Assembly (NCBI GenBank): GCA_037045145.1
Contig: JBAOIA010000011.1
Coordinates: 1,922,001 to 1,986,000 of the forward strand
Source of the DNA: Bacteroidia bacterium
GTDB taxonomy: Bacteria > Bacteroidota > Bacteroidia > AKYH767-A > OLB10
Direction of reading: 5' to 3'
Length of the DNA: 64,000 bases
Below, piece after piece: positions 47,201-55,933 of the stretch. A model generated the notes under the pieces. It made no database searches and was not told the DNA's origin. It worked only from the letters and a program-made list of their open reading frames with translations. How positions within the stretch are numbered: position 1 is the stretch's first letter; each line of letters starts with the position of its first letter. The translations under genes and the position numbers were made by a program.

Positions 47201-48108
47201 CCGCCAAACACAGCAGGCAGAATAAAAAGAATTGGAATGCTCAGTTTTCTGTAATACAAAACCAAGATGAGCATGATAAGCGATATGGAAAGTATCATTG
47301 TCAGGTTGGTGTCTTTCTTTATTTGCACTGCATTTTGAGCTGCAATTTCAAATGTGCCGAAGTGTGATAACCTGTATTCTGAATTTTCACTATTCCATTT
47401 TTTTTCTACAGCAGCAAGTTGGTTACTTAATTGGATATTTTTTTCAGCATCACGATTGTCATAATTCAGACGGCCTGTTATAAGAATAGCTTTTTTTCCT
47501 GGTGTAAAAATGATGCCATCTTCAACAATATATTTACTGTTGTTGTTTGTTATGCCAATCTGCTTAAAGTATTCTGCGGTAATATTTAAAGGGTCATTCA
47601 GAATAAATTGTTTGATAAATAAACCGGATGGATTGGTTAGCTTTTCGTAATTGTTTTGAATAGAAGCAGTAATTGAATCATTCTTTGTTTTTCTTTCTAT
47701 CAATGAATAATAATTACTGTCAATCAACAAAGGGAAATGTGAAAAGTAATAGTCGTAAACCTCCTGTTGCACATCAGGCCTTACGGCAGTTACGTCACTT
47801 AAAAAATTAGCTGCTACAGAATCAATAATGCTTTTTACATGTTCGGCAACATCGGTATATTCATCCGGATTGGAGTCTTTTGATAAAGCTAAAGAAAACA
47901 CAACCTGATCCGAGATGTTTTTTGATTCAAGAAGAGAATTGAATTTCTGAAATTCCTGACCTTTTGGGAGGATGGCAAATATATTCTCTGTGATGTTTAG
48001 CTTTTTAATTCCTGCAATGCTAACAGCAGCAACTAACAAAACAAAGCCTGCAAACAAGATAGGCTTTCTTACAAACAAACGATATAATCCGATAAAAATA
48101 CTTCCCAA
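44293..48108 (-). CDS. MMPL exporter fused to acyltransferase and methyltransferase
   Basis: The 1271-residue, three-part protein starts at TTG; no ATG or GTG lies in frame back to the stop at 48133. Residues 1 to about 810 are an RND/MMPL exporter with a periplasmic loop after the first helix, membrane blocks near 265-425 and 660-800, and a second large loop between. Residues about 885-1050 are a PlsC-like acyltransferase with NHSSFLD and FPEGSRSS. Residues about 1095-1215 are a methyltransferase with ITDLGCGYGF and LNDVLHYLK. Similar fusions occur in flexirubin/aryl polyene clusters, where the pigment is esterified and moved to the outer membrane. Confidence 0.87.
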   Translation of the reverse strand: MGSIFIGLYRLFVRKPILFAGFVLLVAAVSIAGIKKLNITENIFAILPKGQEFQKFNSLLESKNISDQVVFSLALSKDSNPDEYTDVAEHVKSIIDSVAANFLSDVTAVRPDVQQEVYDYYFSHFPLLIDSNYYSLIERKTKNDSITASIQNNYEKLTNPSGLFIKQFILNDPLNITAEYFKQIGITNNNSKYIVEDGIIFTPGKKAILITGRLNYDNRDAEKNIQLSNQLAAVEKKWNSENSEYRLSHFGTFEIAAQNAVQIKKDTNLTMILSISLIMLILVLYYRKLSIPILFILPAVFGGMLALGAMGFLRPEISAISLATGAIVIGIILDYSFHFFTHLQHTKSIEETLKEITVPLLTGSITTVLALLALNYTNSVVLGDFGLFASMALAGSAFFTLAGLPVIITITRFDYTQHKPVKLFKLPVINPSLVKFAIVAILLITVFFYFEAYNIRFNSDVEALSFHPSALKNKEAELTGINPSTEKKIYLIAASENYESAVDANYKAGTLIKNLTTHDIIKNTVSTADFFIPDSLFKERQENWKQFWKANKERVNNQISYAANTTGFSDNAFAPFHEMIDNNTYQPLSKDLLKTIGLDLMVDSGAKESVFISSFIVSTSQKDSVKALFKNIPNLTVFDRSEMASLLLESVRSDFNYLLYLTAGMVFFTLLIIYGRIELALLAFMPMVISWIWILGISSMFNIEFNFVNIVITTFIFGLGDDFSIFVTDGLLNRYKFKKDNLKSYQAAILLSALTVIVGTGVLYFAKHPAIHSIAALSVIGISCILLISFLIQPFIFKLFVERRIKNGHNPISFLQLFMSVFCFTYFISGCLLFYPILLLISIFPAPVKSKRKVVNFLTSKFAASVLYSGIHVKKKFYNLDQLDFKKPSIIIANHSSFLDIMIMLMLNRKVIIMAKDWVYRSPLFGMVVRYVGYIFSEDGTEENISNIKTKMDEGYSIMIFPEGSRSSDGNLNRFHKGAFYLAEKLNADIQPIMIHGAGDVSPKNEMMVKDGTINVKALPRIYADDLKWGSDYRSRQKSISVYFKEQYKKFKDEREDADYLWRKVYFNYIFKGPVLEWYGRIKWNLEKKNYDFYNSCIGNRLLITDLGCGYGFMDLYLHYKNGERKISALDYDEDKIAIAYNVWNKSDNLQFKSEDITQSEIPPSEVIFLNDVLHYLKTDSQEKVLQKCIQALLPGGIIFIRDGVTDDIKHGNTKFTELLSTKIFSFNKKTSNLNFFSADYIYQFAKKHNLKVAEHKHSQKTSNRLFVLSK

Positions 48109-48208
48109 GAAGACTGATTTTAAAACAAAACTTTAAGAGTGCGAATTTATATGAATTATTGTGTCAAACTTTAATAAAGCCTTTATATACTTTCATTTTA
48201 AAAATGAT

Positions 48209-48216
48209 TACTTTTG
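48209..48216 (+). promoter_or_regulatory. -7 box (TACTTTTG) for hppD
   Basis: This is an exact TAnnTTTG match, 25 bases before the hppD ATG, in the divergent gap with the MMPL fusion gene. No -33 TTTG is found at normal spacing. Confidence 0.5.
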
Positions 48217-48241
48217 TCTCTCATTCTAATATTAAATCAAA

Positions 48242-49336
48242 ATGGCTGAAGATTTTCTTCCTTTGAACGGAACCGACCACGTAGAACTATATGTAGGCAA
48301 TGCCAAGCAGTCAGCGTATTATTATCAGATGGCTTGGGGCTATGAACTTATAGCTTATGCCGGACCGGAAACAGGTGTTCGTGACAGAGCATCGTATGTA
48401 TTACAGCAAGGTAAAATCCGACTGGTGCTGACAAGTGCCATGCACCCTGATAGTGAGATTACAAGACATGTAGCACAACATGGTGATGGTGTTAAGTTTT
48501 TAGCTATTTGGGTTGATGATGCCGAAAAATCATTCTACGAAACAATGAGCCGAGGTGCAAAAGCGCACACACAGCCTACTGTTATGAGTGATCAATTTGG
48601 TGAAGTAAAAATTTCTGCCATTCATACCTATGGCGATACTGTACATAAATTTGTAGAAAGAAAAAATTACAACGGGGCATTTTTGCCGGGATATTCTCCG
48701 GCAAAGAGCAGTGTAAAGACAACTTCTGTTGGGCTAAAGCATGTTGATCATTGTGTGGGCAATGTTGAACTGGGACGCATGAATGAGTGGGTTAAATTTT
48801 ATGAAGATGTGATGGGATTTAAATTGCTTATTACCTTTGATGATAGCGATATTTCAACAGAGTATTCTGCTTTAATGAGTAAGGTGGTTAGCAATGGTAA
48901 CGGATATATTAAATTCCCGATAAATGAGCCTGCAGATGGCAAACGCAAATCGCAGATTGAAGAATATATTGAATTTTATCATGGTGCCGGAGTGCAGCAT
49001 GTTGCTATTGCTACTGATGATATTATTACAACGGTAACGGAATTGCGAAATAGGGGAGTGGAGTTCTTACATGTACCTGAGGTTTATTATGAAGAGGTTT
49101 GGGATCGTGTTGGAAAAATTAACGAAGATGTTGCTACCATTAAGAAACTGAATATTTTAGTTGATCGTGATGATGAGGGCTATCTGCTCCAGTTATTTAC
49201 CAAGCCGGTTCAGGACAGACCAACAGTATTTTTTGAAATCATTCAGCGTTGTGGCGCTAAATCTTTCGGAAAGGGAAACTTCAAAGCTCTTTTTGAAGCC
49301 ATAGAGCGCGAACAGGCATTGAGAGGGAATTTGTAA
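48242..49336 (+). CDS. hppD: 4-hydroxyphenylpyruvate dioxygenase
   Basis: The 364-residue enzyme converts 4-hydroxyphenylpyruvate to homogentisate in tyrosine breakdown. It has two vicinal-oxygen-chelate domains. DHVELYVGNAKQSAYYY opens the N-terminal one. The catalytic domain has LKHVDHCVGNVE and VQHVAIATDDI with the iron His ligands, and VFFEIIQRCGAKSFGKGNFK with the Glu ligand and C-terminal helix. The size is normal. It stands alone, with its own promoter box. Its 3' end converges on recR with a 25-base gap. Confidence 0.96.
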   Translation: MAEDFLPLNGTDHVELYVGNAKQSAYYYQMAWGYELIAYAGPETGVRDRASYVLQQGKIRLVLTSAMHPDSEITRHVAQHGDGVKFLAIWVDDAEKSFYETMSRGAKAHTQPTVMSDQFGEVKISAIHTYGDTVHKFVERKNYNGAFLPGYSPAKSSVKTTSVGLKHVDHCVGNVELGRMNEWVKFYEDVMGFKLLITFDDSDISTEYSALMSKVVSNGNGYIKFPINEPADGKRKSQIEEYIEFYHGAGVQHVAIATDDIITTVTELRNRGVEFLHVPEVYYEEVWDRVGKINEDVATIKKLNILVDRDDEGYLLQLFTKPVQDRPTVFFEIIQRCGAKSFGKGNFKALFEAIEREQALRGNL

Positions 49337-49361
49337 GTTTTCTTTGCCGTAAAAAATGGCA

Positions 49362-49982
49362 TTACTTTACCAACGTATTTTCATACGGCACGCGGTTAAT
49401 CAATGAGCGGCCGAGCGTAACCTCATCGGCAAATTCCAATTCGCCCCCAATGGCTACACCTCGTGCAAGTATTGATATTTTAACTTCCGTGTCCTTTAAT
49501 CTTTTGGAGATATAAAACACAGTTGTGTCACCTTCCATGGTGGCACTAAGTGCCATTATTACTTCATTTATTATTCCATTAGCAGTTTTTTCAACCAACG
49601 AATTAATATTCAGTTGCGAAGGACCAATACCATCCATTGGAGAAATAATGCCCCCAAGTACATGATACATGCCATTAAATTGTGCTGTGTTTTCAATTGC
49701 CATAACATCCCGAATATCCTGCACAACACAAATTACACTGTTATCCCTTCTTGGATTTGCACAGATGGCACATAAAGTATTTTCAGAAATATTATGACAT
49801 TGTTGGCAGTAAACCACCGATGAACGTAGTTGTATTACAGCATTACCCAAACGCTCCACATCAGCAGGATTTTGTTTAAGTAAATGCAATGCAAGGCGCA
49901 ATGCACCTTTACGACCGATTCCGGGCAGGCGCGATAGTTCGTTAACTGCCTCTTCCAATAAACGTGACGGATATTGCTCCAC
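49362..49982 (-). CDS. recR: Recombination protein RecR
   Basis: The 206-residue protein acts with RecF/RecO to load RecA at gaps. It has the N-terminal helix-hairpin-helix region LSRLPGIGRKGALRLALHLL and a four-Cys zinc finger, CQQCHNISENTLCAIC. The Toprim domain has ICVVQDIRDVMAIE and the C-terminal ILARGVAIGGELEFADEVTL. The start is GTG at 49982, since no ATG gives the family N-terminus. A TATATTTG box lies upstream at 50008-50015. Confidence 0.95.
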   Translation of the reverse strand: MEQYPSRLLEEAVNELSRLPGIGRKGALRLALHLLKQNPADVERLGNAVIQLRSSVVYCQQCHNISENTLCAICANPRRDNSVICVVQDIRDVMAIENTAQFNGMYHVLGGIISPMDGIGPSQLNINSLVEKTANGIINEVIMALSATMEGDTTVFYISKRLKDTEVKISILARGVAIGGELEFADEVTLGRSLINRVPYENTLVK

Positions 49983-50007
49983 CTGAAGTAAATTTAAATG
50001 ATGTTGT

Positions 50008-50015
50008 CAAATATA
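50008..50015 (-). promoter_or_regulatory. -7 box (TATATTTG) for recR
   Basis: This is an exact TAnnTTTG match on the minus strand, 25 bases before the recR GTG. It overlaps any symporter reading that would begin at the ATG at 49998, which argues for the later TTG start of that gene. Confidence 0.5.
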
Positions 50016-50093
50016 CGTTGTTTAAAAATACCATCTTGCTTACTCTGTCAAAGCTTTTCAAACAGTTATTCTTGTATTCTAAATCACAAGCAA

Positions 50094-51557
50094 TTGAGTC
50101 CTGTATTAATTTTATCAGTGGTTTTGGTTTATACCATTCTACTGTTTGCTATTACATTTTACACTTCTCGTAATGCCGACAATCAGAGTTATTTTGTTGG
50201 CAACAGAAGTTCACGATGGTATGTTGTTGCTTATGGGATGATAGGCGCTTCATTATCTGGTGTTACATTTATGTCTGTGCCTGGTGATGTAGGAACAGGA
50301 AATTTCTCTTACTTTCAAATGGTACTTGGCTATCTGTTAGGCTATGCTGTAATTGCTTTTGTCTTACTGCCTGTTTATTACCGCATGAATTTGACTTCAA
50401 TTTACACCTATCTGAAGTCGAGACTTGGAGAGAAAACTTATAAAACAGGTGCATTCTTCTTTATTCTTTCGCGAGTTGTTGGTGCTTCTTTCAGAATGTA
50501 TATTGTGGTATATGTATTGCAGCTTTTTATTTTTCAGGCCTGGGGTGTTCCATTTTGGGTAACTGTCCTGGTTTTTGTCTTGCTGATACTTTCATACACG
50601 TTTAAAGGTGGTGTAAAAACTATTGTATGGACAGATTCATTGCAAACAACTTTTATGTTGCTTTCGCTTTTCATCTCTGTATATCTTATAGCCAAAGATC
50701 TTGATTTTAGTTTTGGTGATGTACTTTCTTCAATTAAATCAAGCCCATATTCAGATATTTTTGTTTGGGACTGGAAGTCGAAAGTGTTCTTTCCAAAACA
50801 TTTTTTTGGAGGTATGTTTATTGCCATTGCTATGACAGGGCTTGATCAGGAAATGATGCAGAAAAATATCAGTTGCAGAAATGTTGGTGAGTCGCAAAAA
50901 AATATGATGACATTTAGTATCATTTTAGTTTTTGTGAACTTTATTTTCCTGTGTCTTGGTGCTTTGTTGTATATTTTTATTCAGAATCAGGGTATTGTTA
51001 TTCCCGAACGCACAACAGATGATTTGTTCCCTACAATTGCAATGCATTATTTGGGCAACTTTTCAGCGATATGCTTTATCATAGGTCTCATTTCTGCGGC
51101 TTACCCTAGTGCCGATGGTGCTCTTACTGCTCTTACGGCTTCTGTTTGTATAGATTTTCTTGGCTTTGAAGAAGGTAAATACAATGAAGTGCAAAAAACA
51201 AGAATCAGAAAAAGTGTGCATATTATTTTTGGTGCTGTATTACTTGGTGTTATTGTTTTGTTTCATGCCATAAATGATCAGGCTGTGATACGTCAGATAT
51301 TCAGAGCTGCCAATTACACCTATGGCCCGTTGCTCGGCCTTTTTGCTTTTGGAATTCTTACCAAAAGAAATGTAATTGATAAGGCAGTACCTGTAATTGG
51401 AATATTGTCACCTGTAATCTGTTATATCGTTGATGTCAACACAGTTCAGTGGTTTGGTGGATATAAATTCGGGAATGAGTTAATTATTCTTAATGGGGGC
51501 ATCACCTTTTTGGGCTTACTTTTGTTAACCAAAAATAAAACCGCAACACAATTGTAA
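50094..51557 (+). CDS. Sodium:solute symporter (SSS family)
   Basis: The protein has 487 residues from a TTG at 50094 and about 13 membrane helices. The SSS core is ASLSGVTFMSVPGDVGTGNFS near the start; SRVVGASFRMY and SAAYPSADGALTALTAS follow later. The substrate is unknown. I chose TTG because it gives LSPVLILSVVLVYTILL, the usual start of this family. The ATG at 49998 adds 32 polar, Cys-rich residues and lies in the recR promoter region. The stop overlaps the next ATG by one base (TAATG), so the oxidase gene is coupled. Confidence 0.85.
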   Translation: MSPVLILSVVLVYTILLFAITFYTSRNADNQSYFVGNRSSRWYVVAYGMIGASLSGVTFMSVPGDVGTGNFSYFQMVLGYLLGYAVIAFVLLPVYYRMNLTSIYTYLKSRLGEKTYKTGAFFFILSRVVGASFRMYIVVYVLQLFIFQAWGVPFWVTVLVFVLLILSYTFKGGVKTIVWTDSLQTTFMLLSLFISVYLIAKDLDFSFGDVLSSIKSSPYSDIFVWDWKSKVFFPKHFFGGMFIAIAMTGLDQEMMQKNISCRNVGESQKNMMTFSIILVFVNFIFLCLGALLYIFIQNQGIVIPERTTDDLFPTIAMHYLGNFSAICFIIGLISAAYPSADGALTALTASVCIDFLGFEEGKYNEVQKTRIRKSVHIIFGAVLLGVIVLFHAINDQAVIRQIFRAANYTYGPLLGLFAFGILTKRNVIDKAVPVIGILSPVICYIVDVNTVQWFGGYKFGNELIILNGGITFLGLLLLTKNKTATQL

Positions 51558-52987
51558 TGGAAAATCTGAAACAGAATAGTGATGGCAAGTCGTATAATGT
51601 TGTCACAGAAGAAATACTTGAAAAACTAAAGGCTATTTGTGGTGAAAAGTTTGTTGCCAGTGATGATGAATCATGCACAACGTATGGCAGTGACGAAACC
51701 GAAGATTTGTTTTTTAAGCCTGAAGTAGTAGTAAAGCCGGCTGATGCCAAACAAATTTCAGCAGTTTTGAAACTTGCTAATAAGTATTTTATTCCTGTCA
51801 CACCACGAGGTGCAGGCACCGGTTTAAGCGGTGGTGCACTACCTGTACATGGCGGTATTATTATAGCAACCGAGAGGATGAATAAAATTATTGACATTGA
51901 TGAAAAAAATCTTCAATGCACTGTCGAAACGGGTGTAATTAATCAACATTTACGCGATGCTGTAGAAGCCAAAGGATTGTTTTATCCTCCGGACCCGGCC
52001 AGCAGAGGCAGCTGTTTCATTGGAGGAAATCTTGCAGAATGTAGTGGCGGACCAAAAGCGGTGAAATATGGAGTTACTAAAGATTATGTACTGAATTGTG
52101 AGGTAGTGCTTCCAACCGGTGAAATAATTTGGACCGGTGCTAATGTGCTGAAAAATTCAACGGGATATAATCTGACTCAGTTATTGATAGGTAGTGAAGG
52201 AACTTTAGGTATTATAACAAAAGTGGTGTTAAAGTTAGTGCCATTACCAACAGAAACGTTGTTGATGTTAATCCCTTTTCGTTCTGCCGAAAAAGCATGT
52301 GAAGCAGTTTCAGCAGTATTCAGAGCAGGAATTACACCATCTGCAATGGAGTTTATGGAGCGTGATGCCATAACGTTTGTGATGAAATTTACAGATGTGA
52401 AAGTTCCGCTTAAAGATGATCATGTTGCACATTTATTGATTGAAGTTGATGGCAACAACAAAGAGGTTTTATTTAAGGACTGCGAAAAAATTTCGGAAGT
52501 CATGTATCAGCACGATTGTGATGAAGTAATGTTTGCAGACAGCGCTCAACAAAAAGCAGACCTGTGGCGTGCAAGACGTGCTGTAGGCGAAGCCGTAAAG
52601 TCGCATTCTGTCTATAAAGAAGAAGATACTGTTGTGCCTCGCGCTAAATTGCCTGTGTTGCTTGCAGGTGTAAAAAAGATTGGGAGCAAATATGGTTTTC
52701 GCAGTGTTTGCTATGGTCATGCCGGAGATGGAAATCTGCATGTGAATATTATTAAAGATGGCATGACTGATGAAGAGTGGAATCAAAAATTACCTCTGGG
52801 TATTCATGAAATCTTTGAACTTTGTGTTTCACTGAACGGAACTATTTCCGGTGAGCATGGTATAGGATGGGTACAAAAAAAATATATGGCTATTCGTTTT
52901 TCAGAAGTTGAAATTGCGCTTCAAAAAGGAATTAAAAAACTCTTTGACCCCAATAATATTTTAAATCCTTCAAAAATATTTACCTGA
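51557..52987 (+). CDS. GlcD/D-lactate dehydrogenase-type FAD-linked oxidase
   Basis: The 476-residue protein has a PCMH-type FAD domain: VTPRGAGTGLSGGALPVHGG, YPPDPASRGSCFIGGNLAE and IGSEGTLGIIT. The C-terminal FAD-oxidase domain has VCYGHAGDGNLHVNI and GTISGEHGIGWVQKKYM. It oxidises a 2-hydroxy acid such as glycolate or D-lactate at the membrane. It follows the symporter with a one-base overlap. The transporter may bring in the hydroxy acid, but that is inference. Confidence 0.9.
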   Translation: MENLKQNSDGKSYNVVTEEILEKLKAICGEKFVASDDESCTTYGSDETEDLFFKPEVVVKPADAKQISAVLKLANKYFIPVTPRGAGTGLSGGALPVHGGIIIATERMNKIIDIDEKNLQCTVETGVINQHLRDAVEAKGLFYPPDPASRGSCFIGGNLAECSGGPKAVKYGVTKDYVLNCEVVLPTGEIIWTGANVLKNSTGYNLTQLLIGSEGTLGIITKVVLKLVPLPTETLLMLIPFRSAEKACEAVSAVFRAGITPSAMEFMERDAITFVMKFTDVKVPLKDDHVAHLLIEVDGNNKEVLFKDCEKISEVMYQHDCDEVMFADSAQQKADLWRARRAVGEAVKSHSVYKEEDTVVPRAKLPVLLAGVKKIGSKYGFRSVCYGHAGDGNLHVNIIKDGMTDEEWNQKLPLGIHEIFELCVSLNGTISGEHGIGWVQKKYMAIRFSEVEIALQKGIKKLFDPNNILNPSKIFT

Positions 52988-52990
52988 ATT

Positions 52991-55306
52991 TTATTCAACA
53001 ATTTTCAGTCGTGCATATTTCAAAAGCAATTGTTTTTGACCTTCACCTTCAAAATTTACGGTAGCTTTCATGTCAGGCAGATTGCCTTCCAACTGCATCA
53101 CTTTTCCTTTGCCAAATCGTTGATGTAATACACTCATACCAATTTCTATTCTTTTTGGATCGTCAGGAATAAAATTTTCAAACAGTTTCGGATCGGTTTG
53201 CCTGGCAACAGGTTTTTTAACCACAGGCTTAAGATTGTTTTTAGTAAAACTATTAGTGCTGAAACTAGGGATGCCATTGCCTTGTCTTATTGCTGAAGGA
53301 GACATCTTAGTGTCACTAACCGGTAATGTATCTAAAAACTCCGGATTAATTTCTTCAAGAAAGCGACTGGGTTCGCAGCCTGTTAATGTCCCCCAACGAT
53401 AACGTGTCTTTGCATAACTTAGCGTCAGACGCTTTTCTGCTCTGGTAATGGCAACATAAAATAAACGCCTTTCTTCTTCTAATTCATCACGCGAGTTAAC
53501 AGCCAACTGCGAAGGGAATAGATTTTCTTCAAGCCCCGTAACAAAAACTTCTTTAAACTCCAGCCCCTTGGCCTGATGAATGGTCATCAAAGAAATTTTG
53601 TCGTCATTATTATCATCAGTTTCTGCATCGGTGAGTAAGGCAATGTCTTGCATATATTCACTCAGCAATCTTATTTCTGATTGCGCCAGTTCTGATGATG
53701 GTGCTTCCAGCGGTGTCTGTGCACCGTCACTAAACTCTTTTATGCCGGCAAGCAACTCCTGAATATGTTCGTATTGACTGACTCCTTCTGCAGATTTATC
53801 ATTAAACAACTCTTTCAGCAATCCACTTGATTGTGCAATATGACTTGCCACATCAAAAGCATTTTGAGTTTTTGCTAATACAGAAAAACTTTCCAGCATG
53901 GTAACAAATTCATTGATTTTTGTTTTTGTTCCTGATGCGATATCAATTTCACGGTCGTTTATATCTTGCATCACATCCCATAAAGTGCATGTACGTGCGT
54001 CAGCAAGAACTACAAGCTTTTCATAAGTAGTTTTACCAATGCCTCGTGTAGGGTAGTTGTATATTCTGTCGAGTGCTTCCTCGTCATAAGGGTTAATGGT
54101 AAGACGGAAATAGGCAAGCAAGTCTTTAATTTCTTTTCGTTTATAAAATGACAAGCCACCAAAAATGCGGTAAGGAATATTTAATTTTCGAAGTGCTTCT
54201 TCCAAACTACGCGATTGTGCATTTGTGCGATAGAGAATGGCGATGTCTTTATTTTTAAAATGAAGATTCATCTTGTCTTCAAATATTGCCTGTGCCACCT
54301 GAGCGCCTTCCTCATTGTCACTCAAGGCACGTAGTAATCTTATTTTTTCGCCTCCGGTATTTTCTGTCCAAATGTCTTTTTTAAGCTGATTTCTGTTGTT
54401 GGCAATCACGTTGTTGGCAGCACTTACAATAGTTTTTGTACTTCTGTAGTTCTGCTCCAATTTAAATGTCTTTAAATCCGGATAGTCTTTTTCGAAATTG
54501 AGAATGTTTTGAATGTTTGCTCCTCTGAAAGCATAGATGCTTTGTGCATCATCACCCACTACGCAAATGTTTTCATTTGCGGCTGCCAGTTTTCTGACAA
54601 TAATGTACTGTGCATAGTTAGTATCCTGAAACTCATCAACCATTATATATTTAAATTTATTCTGATACTTCGACAATGCGTCAGGGTGATTTTTCAGAAG
54701 TAGATAGGTGTTAAATAATAAATCATCAAAATCCATGGCATCAGACTGCTTCAATCGTTTTTGATAAATTTCATAAAGCATACCTATTTTTGGCTTACCC
54801 GACATTTTATCTTCATTGGTCAGTTCGGAATGATTTACATAATCACCTACAGAAAACAAATTATTTTTTGCTGACGAAATTCTGTTGAGTACCAAAGAAG
54901 GCTTATAGGTTTTATCATCAAGGTTCTGCTCATTGATAATTTTTTTCATCAAACTTTTTGAATCATCAGAATCATAAATAGTAAAATTTGCCGGGAAGCC
55001 TATTTTCTCAGCCTCAATTCTTAAAATACGTGCAAAAACAGAGTGAAAAGTGCCCATCCAGAGATTTAAAGCATCATGACCAACTTTTTCCATGATTCGG
55101 TTTTTCATTTCCCGGGCAGCTTTATTTGTAAAAGTCAAGGACAGGATATTAAATGGGTCAACCTGATTGTTTATCATGTGAATGATTCTGTAAGTAAGCA
55201 CTCTGGTTTTTCCCGAACCTGCTCCTGCAATAATCATACTTGGTCCATTCATGCACGCAACAGCGTCACGCTGCGATGGATTTAATTCATTTAAATAATT
55301 ACTCAT
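52991..55306 (-). CDS. UvrD/PcrA-type ATP-dependent DNA helicase
   Basis: The 771-residue SF1A helicase has Q-motif LNPSQRDAV and Walker A GAGSGKT at 28-34. LSLTFTNKAAREM, DEFQDTNYAQY, DDAQSIYAFRGA, QNYRST, ISLMTIHQAKGLEF and VAITRAEKRL are also present. A C-terminal GMSVLHQRFGKGKVMQLEG Tudor-like domain is typical of PcrA. It serves in repair and in clearing RecA or RNA polymerase from DNA. It is convergent with the oxidase gene by 3 bases. Confidence 0.95.
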   Translation of the reverse strand: MSNYLNELNPSQRDAVACMNGPSMIIAGAGSGKTRVLTYRIIHMINNQVDPFNILSLTFTNKAAREMKNRIMEKVGHDALNLWMGTFHSVFARILRIEAEKIGFPANFTIYDSDDSKSLMKKIINEQNLDDKTYKPSLVLNRISSAKNNLFSVGDYVNHSELTNEDKMSGKPKIGMLYEIYQKRLKQSDAMDFDDLLFNTYLLLKNHPDALSKYQNKFKYIMVDEFQDTNYAQYIIVRKLAAANENICVVGDDAQSIYAFRGANIQNILNFEKDYPDLKTFKLEQNYRSTKTIVSAANNVIANNRNQLKKDIWTENTGGEKIRLLRALSDNEEGAQVAQAIFEDKMNLHFKNKDIAILYRTNAQSRSLEEALRKLNIPYRIFGGLSFYKRKEIKDLLAYFRLTINPYDEEALDRIYNYPTRGIGKTTYEKLVVLADARTCTLWDVMQDINDREIDIASGTKTKINEFVTMLESFSVLAKTQNAFDVASHIAQSSGLLKELFNDKSAEGVSQYEHIQELLAGIKEFSDGAQTPLEAPSSELAQSEIRLLSEYMQDIALLTDAETDDNNDDKISLMTIHQAKGLEFKEVFVTGLEENLFPSQLAVNSRDELEEERRLFYVAITRAEKRLTLSYAKTRYRWGTLTGCEPSRFLEEINPEFLDTLPVSDTKMSPSAIRQGNGIPSFSTNSFTKNNLKPVVKKPVARQTDPKLFENFIPDDPKRIEIGMSVLHQRFGKGKVMQLEGNLPDMKATVNFEGEGQKQLLLKYARLKIVE

Positions 55307-55325
55307 AATGAAATTTACTACTCTT

Positions 55326-55333
55326 CAAAGATA
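55326..55333 (-). promoter_or_regulatory. -7 box (TATCTTTG) for the helicase gene
   Basis: This is an exact TAnnTTTG match on the minus strand, 19 bases before the helicase ATG at 55306. Confidence 0.5.
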
Positions 55334-55361
55334 AGGTATGCTTTGGTTCTGAAAATGAAAA

Positions 55362-55385
55362 CAGGGTATGTTTTTTCATACCCTG
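55362..55385 (-). terminator. Hairpin after the small helical protein gene
   Basis: A 9-bp perfect stem (CAGGGTATG with CATACCCTG) has a 6-base loop. On the minus strand it is followed by a T-rich run (TTTTCATTTTC). It lies 36 bases past the stop at 55422 and upstream of the helicase promoter, so it should separate the two. Confidence 0.6.
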
Positions 55386-55421
55386 CTATGGAAAACTTCT
55401 TAATTAAACTTAAGCTTTTGA

Positions 55422-55805
55422 TTACATATATTTTCTCAGAAAAGAATAATAATCATGTTTCAGGTCAACATAAATATGCTCAAAAGTCTTCATCCGTTCG
55501 CGAAGCGAAATTTCTACTTCAATAATCTGTTGTGATAATTTTCCGCCCTTACTCACAGCCTCAAATTCTTCGTCTAATTTATTTTCAAATTGCTTTACAT
55601 CATGATGCAGCAAGTCTATCTGATCCACCTGAATGATTACCTGATTCTGAAAATGTTCAGCTTCACGAAGTATATCTTTGTTCGTATTGCTTACAACTAC
55701 ATGAGATAGATGTTTACGCCAAAATCTCAATTCATTCTTATAAAAATCAAGTGCCTTCAGCCATTCGAGTAATTCAACATGGTTCATTTCAATTTTTGTT
55801 ATCAT
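55422..55805 (-). CDS. Small helical protein of unknown function
   Basis: I do not recognise a family. The protein has 127 residues from the ATG at 55805, beginning MITKIEMNHVELLEWLKALD. An ATG 36 bases earlier is also open. The sequence is almost all helix-forming and rich in charged residues, with no signal peptide or membrane segment and one coiled-coil-like stretch (QIDLLHHDVKQFENKLDEEF). It is probably a soluble cytoplasmic helical bundle. It is a single gene with its own terminator, divergent from the DUF4199 gene. Confidence 0.65.
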   Translation of the reverse strand: MITKIEMNHVELLEWLKALDFYKNELRFWRKHLSHVVVSNTNKDILREAEHFQNQVIIQVDQIDLLHHDVKQFENKLDEEFEAVSKGGKLSQQIIEVEISLRERMKTFEHIYVDLKHDYYSFLRKYM

Positions 55806-55899
55806 AAATAATATTCTTTTATTGCTGCTAAAATAGCACATTTACAACTTGTATTAGTTGCTGTCATAATAATATATTTCGTAGAATACTTTAAAAAAC

Positions 55900-55907
55900 T
55901 AATTTTG
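55900..55907 (+). promoter_or_regulatory. -7 box (TAATTTTG) for the DUF4199 gene
   Basis: This is an exact TAnnTTTG match, 26 bases before the ATG at 55934. No convincing -33 TTTG is present. Confidence 0.5.
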
Positions 55908-55933
55908 CCGTATAAACATTAAATCAGTTCATA

